Origin: Thermogutta sp.
GTDB taxonomy: Bacteria; Planctomycetota; Planctomycetia; Pirellulales; Thermoguttaceae
Direction: 5' to 3'
Length of the DNA: 5,627 nucleotides
Assembly (NCBI GenBank): GCA_012798155.1
Contig: JAAZNR010000816.1
Coordinates: 1 to 5,627 of the forward strand
Numbering within the stretch: the first letter of the stretch is position 1; each line of letters begins with the position of its first letter. The notes under the pieces were generated by a model, which had not been told where the DNA came from, searched no databases, and was given only the letters and a program-made list of their open reading frames with translations. Shown one piece after another: positions 1-4,337 of the stretch. The translations under genes were made by a program, and so were the position numbers.

Positions 1-186
1 CCGCTTCGCCCCGCTGTCATCGAGACGTACCGCGACCACCGGATGGCCATGAGTTTCGCCATCGCGGGCTTGAAGGTGCCCGGCGTCGTCATCCTGGACC
101 CCGGCTGTACCGCGAAGACCTACCCTCGATTCTTCCAAGATCTGGAACGACTGATCGCGGGAAGCTCCGCCGAACACCGCCGGTGA
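1..186 (+). CDS. aroA: 3-phosphoshikimate 1-carboxyvinyltransferase (EPSP synthase), C-terminal fragment
   Basis: The reading frame is open from the first base and ends at TGA 184-186, giving the last 61 residues of a protein that starts outside the window. The family is recognised by two C-terminal motifs: [13 protein letters not shown] (residues 12-24 of the fragment) and [13 protein letters not shown] (33-45). EPSP synthases end with these blocks, and they carry the conserved Arg (DHRMAM) and Lys (TAKT) that contact phosphoenolpyruvate. The enzyme joins PEP to shikimate 3-phosphate in the cytoplasm, the penultimate step to chorismate and the aromatic amino acids. The tail after the second motif is about 16 residues, normal for the family, so the 3' end looks intact. 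No clear terminator follows. MurA is a related fold, but the DHRMAM and CTAKT spelling fits AroA. Confidence 0.92.
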   Translation, partial: PLRPAVIETYRDHRMAMSFAIAGLKVPGVVILDPGCTAKTYPRFFQDLERLIAGSSAEHRR

Positions 187-413
187 AGGACTCCTCGGCG
201 AATCCCGCCAAGGCCGGGCCGGTTTGTTTGCAAGGCGGAAAGAGGGGTTACAGAATCCGGTTGCGGTGGGGAGAAAAGCGGCGGCTTGGCGTCTCGGCAC
301 TCGACGAGGCTCGGGACCAACGGCGGGATGGTATACCTCCCCCGTAGCGCGGCCGAGGCTCATGCCGTACTCTTCCTGCTACTCTTTATGCCGCGGCGGG
401 GGGAAGCGCCGGT

Positions 414-662
414 TCACCGGCCGTCGGGCGGCGCAAAAGGCCAGGGGGAAGAAAGGTTCGCTCCCAACCGTTGGACAAAAGTCTGCGGCCGCTGCCCGAA
501 GGGCAAACCTTCCCAAGCGTCTTCCTGCGGGAACCCGTCCGTGGCCACGAAGGTGGCCCGGCAATGGTGGCAGGTGACGACCTTGCCCAAGTGCTCGAGG
601 CGGATCTGAACCTTTCGACCACAGGTTGGGCATCCCTGGACGAAAAAGAGCGCGTGCGTCAT
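414..662 (-). CDS. small zinc-ribbon protein, function unknown
   Basis: This 82-residue protein begins MTHALFFVQG, followed by two cysteine pairs, CPTCG (C11, C14) and CHHC (C31, C34), spaced as CxxC-x16-CxxC. That is a typical zinc-ribbon. The ATG at 662 is chosen because a strong Shine-Dalgarno run, GGAGGAGG (678-671 on the + strand), lies 8 bases upstream of it. A GTG at 671 overlaps that run and is unlikely to be used. The residues between the cysteine pairs (RKVQIRLEHLGKVVTCHHCRA) resemble short zinc-ribbon segments I associate with planctomycete proteins. The tail after residue 45 is low in recognisable motifs and rich in Pro, Gly and Phe. There is no signal peptide or membrane segment. 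Binding to nucleic acid or protein is possible, but nothing here fixes a role. It is transcribed away from thrC and toward the end of aroA. Confidence 0.72.
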   Translation of the reverse strand: MTHALFFVQGCPTCGRKVQIRLEHLGKVVTCHHCRATFVATDGFPQEDAWEGLPFGQRPQTFVQRLGANLSSPWPFAPPDGR

Positions 663-697
663 CCTTCGCACCTCCTCCGTAAGCGGAAAAGTCCTGC

Positions 698-732
698 AAC
701 ACAGTCGATGTTAATGATCTCCGAACTGTGTT
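698..732. promoter_or_regulatory. 8-bp inverted repeat, candidate operator
   Basis: The half-sites AACACAGT (698-705) and ACTGTGTT (725-732) are perfect reverse complements separated by 19 bases. They lie about 36 bases upstream of the zinc-ribbon start. They flank the candidate -10 box and touch the candidate -35 box of that gene, which is where a repressor dyad would sit. The arms could also pair as a weak stem. No regulator is encoded nearby. Confidence 0.3.
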
Positions 733-736
733 TCAA
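708..736 (-). promoter_or_regulatory. candidate sigma-70-type promoter of the zinc-ribbon gene
   Basis: Read on the - strand, TTGAAA (736-731; 5 of 6 to TTGACA) is followed after exactly 17 bases by TAACAT (713-708; 4 of 6 to TATAAT). This predicts a start near 701 and a leader of about 39 bases carrying the GGAGGAGG ribosome site. The surrounding 700-860 stretch is visibly more AT-rich than the coding DNA. A second AT-rich element, TATAAC near 752-757, lacks a convincing -35 partner. Confidence 0.35.
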
Positions 737-890
737 TACCGCCCAAAAGGGTTATATGCCCTTCCTAAACCGCCCTACTTCCCCTTCCCACTACGCGGTT
801 CACAAAAAATGACGGATTCGACGGCGGAAAAGGTTCGCTACATTCGATAATTTGATTCAATTTTCGAGCAACCGCTTTTTCCGCGCCCTC

Positions 891-967
891 TGTGCCCTCT
901 GCGTTTCAAAGACAACCTCTACGGCGTTTCAAAATCCGCGTCTTGTGCGCCCTCTGCGCTTCAAAGA
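891..967 (+). repeat. degenerate short direct repeat (CCTCTGCG...TTCAAAG)
   Basis: Two near-identical copies occur: TGTGCCCTCTGCGTTTCAAAGA-like (891-912) and TGTGCGCCCTCTGCGCTTCAAAGA-like (944-967). A weaker copy lies between them (about 915-935, CCTCTACGGCGTTTCAAAAT). A possible further partial unit precedes them (881-890, CCGCGCCCTC). In one frame they give the low-complexity peptide LCALCASK, a kind of spurious translation often seen in intergenic DNA of environmental bacteria. I see no terminal repeats or gene, and I make no claim about mobility. Confidence 0.5.
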
Positions 968-1098
968 GAGACCGGGCAGGCGTAAGAGGGCGGCCGAAAA
1001 ACTCGCGCCGCCATGACCCGGTGGTGGAAGCGGACGCGACGGGGTGCGTCCCTCCACATGCCGGAAGTTCGATCCGGTAAGGTGCGCGCCGCCCAGTG

Positions 1099-1280
1099 CG
1101 AGCTGGCGGTATTCCTGCAGGGAATATACGAAACCTGAGCCGCCGGCGTGAGCCGGCGGTCGAGGCGCCGCGAAGGCGGGCGTCCGGGGGCTCCGCTGCG
1201 CTTCGACCCCAGCCACCCAACCCAAACGGGATTCCAGGGCGTCTGGGGGCTTCGCTGCGCTGCGACCCCAGGCACCCGGC
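1099..1280 (+). repeat. composite GC-rich hairpin repeat, copy 1
   Basis: This is the first of two long direct copies. In order it has a GAGCTGGCGG...AATATACG lead-in, then a perfect 8-bp hairpin at 1140-1159 (CCGCCGGC-GTGA-GCCGGCGG). A short hairpin follows at 1168-1179 (CCGC-GAAG-GCGG), then a block running from CGGGGGCTCCGC to GACCCCAGCCACCC, ending near 1218. After a spacer containing AACGGGATTCC, a second block of the same kind (CTGGGGGCTTCGC to GACCCCAGGCACCC) reaches about 1278. Copy 2 keeps the same order. Several frames stay open through the region, but the translations are just the repeat read in different phases, so no gene is called. Confidence 0.8.
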
Positions 1281-1329
1281 TCGCGCTGGCGCGTTGTACT
1301 TTACGTTTTCGGCCTGCACAAGTCCCGTG

Positions 1330-1520
1330 AGCTGCCGGCGTTCCTGGGCGGAATATACGGCAGAATATACGAAACTCGAGCCGCCGGCGTAAGCCGGCGG
1401 TGGATGCCCCGCGAAGGCGGGCGTCTGGGGGCTGCGCTTCGCTTCGACCCCAGCCACCCACCGAAACGGGATTCCGGCGAGTCCGGGGGCTGCGCTCCGC
1501 TACGACCCCAGCCACCCGGC
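1330..1520 (+). repeat. composite GC-rich hairpin repeat, copy 2
   Basis: This is the second direct copy, matching 1099-1280 in order and mostly in sequence. It has GAGCTGCCGG at its left end and an AATATACG lead-in that is itself doubled (1352-1359 and 1364-1371). The main hairpin is at 1381-1400 (CCGCCGGC-GTAA-GCCGGCGG), with a second at 1408-1421 (CCCGC-GAAG-GCGGG). A CTGGGG/CCCCAG pair at 1425-1453 encloses GCTGCGCTTCGC. After AACGGGATTCC another half-unit runs to GACCCCAGCCACCCGGC near 1518. The loop change GTGA to GTAA, with both stems still perfect, suggests the stem matters more than the loop. A further decayed trace may lie near 1554-1578 (GCTGCGACGCCGGCCACCCGG). Confidence 0.8.
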
Positions 1521-1641
1521 TCTTTTCCCCAGCCAATCTGTCGCCCCTACATCGCTGCGACGCCGGCCACCCGGCCGCGGCGGGGGGCAACCCACCTTGC
1601 GTTGCAACCCCTTTCGGGCTATAGGATGCAGATTGGCCGAT

Positions 1642-1680
1642 CCGCGAGAGTCGCCGCCTCCGTGGGCGGCGGTCTCGCGG
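1642..1680 (+). promoter_or_regulatory. long hairpin in the thrC leader
   Basis: CCGCGAGA (1642-1649) pairs perfectly with TCTCGCGG (1673-1680). Inside, after a small asymmetric bulge (GT against G), CGCCGCC (1652-1658) pairs with GGCGGCG (1665-1671) around a 6-base loop. That is 15 base pairs, mostly GC, ending 18 bases before the thrC ribosome site. No run of T follows, so it is not a standard intrinsic terminator for + strand transcripts. It may be a leader structure, a transcript-protecting stem or a decayed repeat. No threonine-rich leader peptide is visible. Confidence 0.45.
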
Positions 1681-1698
1681 GCCGGGAGTCCATTGCCC

Positions 1699-1706
1699 AG
1701 AAGGGG
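1699..1706 (+). promoter_or_regulatory. ribosome binding site upstream of the ATG at 1710
   Basis: AGAAGGGG lies just before ATG 1710-1712; the AGAAGG core ends 5 bases before the ATG. It marks 1710 as the natural translation start of threonine synthase even though that ATG is in a different frame from the body of the gene. Confidence 0.5.
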
Positions 1707-1709
1707 ATC

Positions 1710-1825
1710 ATGCCATCCGCCCCAACGAATTCGCCTTTCAACGCTGCATAGCACCCGACTGCGGGGCCGCCTTCGGCGCTGAGGAGTTTCACATCGCTTG
1801 CCCCCGCTGTGGGTCGCTGCTGGAA
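1710..1825 (+). other. thrC: 5' end of threonine synthase, split by a one-base frame change
   Basis: From ATG 1710 the frame reads [10 protein letters not shown] and then hits TAG at 1749-1751. In the main thrC frame, 1736-1825 reads [18 protein letters not shown] and continues HIACPRCG into the enzyme body. This is the N-terminal zinc-binding segment (C-x4-C, then C-x2-C) found in threonine synthases of this type. Between the in-frame stop TAG 1622-1624 and GTG 1826 that frame has no ATG, GTG or TTG. Adding one base within the TTCAAC at 1737-1742 (for example TTCCAAC) joins the two parts into [14 protein letters not shown] and a protein of about 468 residues. The cause may be a sequencing or assembly error, a real one-base deletion, or recoding. 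A start at the non-standard ATC 1715 is a less likely alternative. Confidence 0.65.
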
Positions 1826-3115
1826 GTGGCCTACGATTGGGATCGCCTCGCGCCGCCGCGGAGCCTCCGCGAGTTCGAAGCCCATTGGTCGCGGCGGGGC
1901 GATCCCCATTCCTTCAGCGGCGTGTGGCGTTTCCATGCCTTGCTTCCCTTCGCTTCCCGCGAGGACTGCGTCACCATCGGCGAGGGCCAGACCCTCTTGC
2001 AACGCTCGGACCGGATCGCGCGGTACGTGGGACTGAACCCGGGGCGGCTGTTCTTGCAGTACGAGGGGATGAATCCCTCGGGGAGCTTCAAGGACAACGG
2101 GATGTCGGCCGCCTTCACCCATGCCCGGCTGACCGAGGCCAAAAAGGCGGCCTGCGCGTCCACCGGCAATACCAGCGCCTCGCTCGCCCTGTATTGTGCG
2201 GTGACGCGGCTGATGCGGGCGGTGATCTTCGTCGGCTCCGGCAAGATCGCCTACGGCAAGCTCTCGCAGGCTTTGGATTACGGGGCTTTGACGGTGCAGA
2301 TCGCGGGCGACTTCGACGACGCCATGCGGCGGGTGAAGGAGGTCAGCCGGACGCTGGGCATCTACCTCGTCAATAGCCTCAACCCCTTCCGTCTGGAGGG
2401 CCAAAAGACGATCATGTTCCGCGTCTTGGAGGCCCTCGGCTGGGAGGTGCCTGAGTGGATCATCGTCCCTGGCGGAAACTTGGGCAACTCCAGCGCCTTC
2501 GGCAAGGCCTTTCGCGAGCTGTTGGAGTTGGGCCTGATTCCCCGCGCTCCCCGATTGGCCGTCATCAACGCGACCGGCGCGAATACGCTCTACGACCTGT
2601 TCGAAAACCAGGGGCTTCGTTGGAACGGGGGGCGGCCCGACCCCGATCTGATCCGAAAATACTATGAGGACATGGATCGCCGGGGCCGGCGAGCCGAAAC
2701 CATCGCCAGCGCCATCGAAATCAACCGGCCCGTCAACCTCACGAAGTGCCTGCAAGCCCTGGACACCTGCCGCGGCGTGGTCCGCGAGGTCACCGACCAG
2801 GAGATTTTGGACGCCAAGGCCCAGGTCGGGGCCGGCGGGCTGGGTTGCGAACCGGCCAGCGCCGCCACCGTGGCCGGGCTGAAGCGGTTGGCCGCCGAGG
2901 GCGTCGTCGGTCCCGACGAACGCGTTGTCTGCATCTTGACCGGACATCAGCTCAAGGACCCCACCGCCACCGTCGCCTATCACACCACGGACCAAGACAT
3001 GTTCGACAGGGTGCTCGGCAGCCGGGGAGTGCATCGCGCCACGTTCGCCAACCGCGCGGTGAGCGTGGCCGACGATCTGAACGAAATCATCCGGGCCATC
3101 GAACTGTACGGCTGA
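1826..3115 (+). CDS. thrC: threonine synthase, uninterrupted portion
   Basis: This PLP enzyme converts O-phosphohomoserine to threonine in the cytoplasm, the last step of threonine synthesis. Numbering from GTG 1826, [10 protein letters not shown] (84-93) holds the PLP lysine K89. STGNTSAS (112-119) matches the substrate- and phosphate-binding loop, and [14 protein letters not shown] (216-229) the cofactor phosphate loop. EPASAAT (342-348) and TGHQLKDP (372-379) are typical C-terminal blocks. The 429 residues contain the whole catalytic fold. GTG 1826 is only the first usable codon and is almost certainly not the true start, because the upstream codons continue the family's zinc-binding N-terminus (see 1710-1825). 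The spacing from aroA and dapB suggests its own promoter, but I cannot point to one. The order of motifs and the SFKDNGM spelling separate it from threonine dehydratase and cysteine synthase. Confidence 0.93.
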   Translation: MAYDWDRLAPPRSLREFEAHWSRRGDPHSFSGVWRFHALLPFASREDCVTIGEGQTLLQRSDRIARYVGLNPGRLFLQYEGMNPSGSFKDNGMSAAFTHARLTEAKKAACASTGNTSASLALYCAVTRLMRAVIFVGSGKIAYGKLSQALDYGALTVQIAGDFDDAMRRVKEVSRTLGIYLVNSLNPFRLEGQKTIMFRVLEALGWEVPEWIIVPGGNLGNSSAFGKAFRELLELGLIPRAPRLAVINATGANTLYDLFENQGLRWNGGRPDPDLIRKYYEDMDRRGRRAETIASAIEINRPVNLTKCLQALDTCRGVVREVTDQEILDAKAQVGAGGLGCEPASAATVAGLKRLAAEGVVGPDERVVCILTGHQLKDPTATVAYHTTDQDMFDRVLGSRGVHRATFANRAVSVADDLNEIIRAIELYG

Positions 3116-3136
3116 GACCGACCAACACGCCGCCGC

Positions 3137-3292
3137 GAGCCGCTTGCGTAAGCTAGCGGTGGAACGCTACCCGAGATTCCAGTTTTCACGCACTGGTTCC
3201 ACCACCGGCTGGCTGGCTGGGGTCGGAGCGTAGCGCAGCCCCCAGCCGGGCCTGTTCGCAGCGCATCCACCACCGGCTTATGCCGGTGGCTC
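3137..3292. repeat. facing pair of hairpin repeats (REPIN-like), inverted member of the 1099-1520 family
   Basis: Two hairpins point at each other. The left is 3140-3159 (CCGCTTGC-GTAA-GCTAGCGG, one mismatch) inside GAGCCGC...GCGGTGGA. The right is 3270-3289 (CCACCGGC-TTAT-GCCGGTGG, perfect), whose reverse complement also begins GAGCC and runs into GGTGGATGCGC. The ends 3137-3163 and 3266-3292 are thus imperfect inverted repeats of 27 bases. Read on the - strand, the right hairpin is followed by CTGGGGGCTGCGC...GACCCCAGCC (3254 to about 3217), the same order as copies 1 and 2. REP elements paired in this way are called REPINs in other bacteria, where a RAYT transposase may mobilise them. No such gene is in the window. 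Confidence 0.7.
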
Positions 3293-3343
3293 AGGGAACT
3301 GATGCAAAACGCGAACGTGACGAGCAACGCGCGAGCGCGAACT
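3293..3343 (-). repeat. flank of the inverted repeat, homologous to 1280-1339
   Basis: On the - strand this stretch reads TTCGCGCTCGCGCGTTG, then CACGTT, then TTGCATCAGTTCCCTGAGCC, entering the hairpin at 3289. The + strand at 1280-1339 reads CTCGCGCTGGCGCGTTG, then TACGTT, then CTGCACAAGTCCCGTGAGC, entering the matching element. The similarity is patchy but in the same order, so the repeat family extends about 50 bases beyond its hairpin. Confidence 0.5.
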
Positions 3344-3423
3344 TCGGATGCCGGGCCGAGGTGGAAGATCGGCGCGGAATAATCGTGGAATAACATCTTC
3401 GCAGGCATTGCAGAGGTGGGGTC

Positions 3424-4215
3424 ATGGGAAAATTACGTCTTGCCGTGATGGGGGCCGCGGGTCGCATGGGCCGGCGGATCGTCGCCTTGGCCACGGAAGA
3501 TGCGGAGCTGATGGTGACGGCCGCCCTGGACGCCGCCGATCACCCGCAAATGGGCCAGGATGCGGGCGTGGCGGCGGGCGTGGGTCCGCTGGGAGTGCCG
3601 CTTCGCCCCGACCTCAGCGCACCCGCCGACGTGGCCGTCGATTTCTCCTCCCCCCAAGCCACCGACCACGTGCTGGCGTTGTGCCGCGAACACCGCCTGC
3701 CGCTGGTGTTCGCCACGACGGGCATCTCCGCGGAGCAGCAGCGGCAATTGGAGGCCTTGGCGCGGGAGGTCCCCGTCGTGCAGTCCCCCAACATGAGCCT
3801 GGCCGTCAATTTGGCCGTGAAACTGGCCCAAACGGCGGCCGCCGCGCTGAAAGCACACGACGCCGACGTGGAGATCATCGAGCGGCACCACCGATTCAAG
3901 GAGGACGCGCCGAGCGGCACGGCCCTGGAGTTCGGCCGCGTCATCAGCCGCGAAATGGGGCAGACCGTGCATCGCCACGGGCGGGAGGGGCGACCCGGCA
4001 AACGACCCCGCAACGAAATCGGCTACCACGCCGTCCGAGTCGGCGACAACCCCGGCGAGCACGACGTGGTCTTCGGCCTGTTGGGGGAGACGGTGGAGAT
4101 CATCGTCCGGGCGACCAACCGCGACGCCTATGCCAAAGGGGCCTTGGCGGCGGCCAAGTTCGTCGCGCGGCAACCGCCCGGCCTCTATTCCATGCGCGAC
4201 GTCTTGGGACTGTAA
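3424..4215 (+). CDS. dapB: 4-hydroxy-tetrahydrodipicolinate reductase
   Basis: DapB reduces the dehydrated dihydrodipicolinate intermediate with NAD(P)H in the cytoplasm, on the route to diaminopimelate and lysine. The 263 residues match the usual length. The Rossmann start is VMGAAGRMGRRIV (8-20). VDFSSPQAT (72-80) and FATTGIS (96-102) match the nucleotide-binding half. The catalytic block ERHHRFKEDAPSGTA (153-167) contains the two histidines H155 and H156, the lysine K159 and the PSGTA substrate-binding loop. Start ATG 3424 is preceded by GAGGTG (3413-3418), 5 bases away, and places the glycine-rich loop at the normal distance from the N-terminus. A 308-bp repeat-filled spacer separates it from thrC, so the two may not share a transcript. 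The gene looks complete. Confidence 0.96.
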   Translation: MGKLRLAVMGAAGRMGRRIVALATEDAELMVTAALDAADHPQMGQDAGVAAGVGPLGVPLRPDLSAPADVAVDFSSPQATDHVLALCREHRLPLVFATTGISAEQQRQLEALAREVPVVQSPNMSLAVNLAVKLAQTAAAALKAHDADVEIIERHHRFKEDAPSGTALEFGRVISREMGQTVHRHGREGRPGKRPRNEIGYHAVRVGDNPGEHDVVFGLLGETVEIIVRATNRDAYAKGALAAAKFVARQPPGLYSMRDVLGL

Positions 4216-4234
4216 ACGCCGGTTCGAGCGTCCG

Positions 4235-4277
4235 CGTCCGCCGGCAATGGCGGACGGAAATCCCCGCGCTAACGGGG
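4235..4277. terminator. candidate bidirectional hairpin terminator between dapB and the glycosidase gene
   Basis: CGTCCGCC (4235-4242) and GGCGGACG (4249-4256) form a perfect 8-bp stem with a 6-base loop. A second, shorter stem CCCCG/CGGGG (4262-4266 and 4273-4277) follows directly. They lie 19 bases past the dapB stop, in the gap between two convergent genes. Neither side has a proper T-run (only TTGTTT at 4286-4291), so intrinsic termination is uncertain. Confidence 0.35.
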
Positions 4278-4289
4278 CGGCAGGGTTGT

Positions 4290-4337
4290 TTACCGTCAGG
4301 TGGTCACGGGGAGTTACCCTCAGGTGGTCACGGGGAG
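4290..4337. repeat. 24-bp perfect-phase tandem repeat overlapping the glycosidase stop codon
   Basis: Two 24-base units lie head to tail, 4290-4313 and 4314-4337. Each begins TTACC and ends TCAGGTGGTCACGGGGAG, and they differ only at the sixth base (G or C). The right unit contains the stop codon of the - strand glycosidase (TCA at 4328-4330 on the + strand), so the left unit is a second copy of that gene's last codons, stop and early 3' flank. Confidence 0.85.

Noticed and set aside
224..609. Two + strand frames of 117 and 107 codons opposite the zinc-ribbon gene
   Set aside because: Basic, low-complexity translations with no motif; the opposite strand has a cysteine-pair protein with a strong ribosome site.
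1061..1077. CCGGA-AGTTCGA-TCCGG stem-loop resembling a tRNA T-arm
   Set aside because: The loop is out of register for a T-loop, and no acceptor, D or anticodon arm can be found around it.
1099..1520. Possible CRISPR array
   Set aside because: The repeats are long, modular, only two copies and internally paired, with no regular unique spacers and no cas genes.
906..1590. Long - strand frames (183 and 209 codons) in the 1-kb spacer
   Set aside because: They translate the repeat copies in different phases (peptides such as RSPQTPAFAG recur). This is a sign of spurious ORFs over GC-rich repeats.
1619..3034. 471-codon open frame on the - strand opposite thrC
   Set aside because: It is antisense to a clear threonine synthase, lacks recognisable motifs, and is what high-GC codon use on the other strand produces.
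3116..3423. thrC and dapB as one tight operon
   Set aside because: The 308-bp gap filled with inverted repeats makes close coupling uncertain; co-transcription cannot be claimed from sequence alone.
3433..4173. 246-codon - strand frame opposite dapB
   Set aside because: Antisense shadow of dapB with no motifs of its own.
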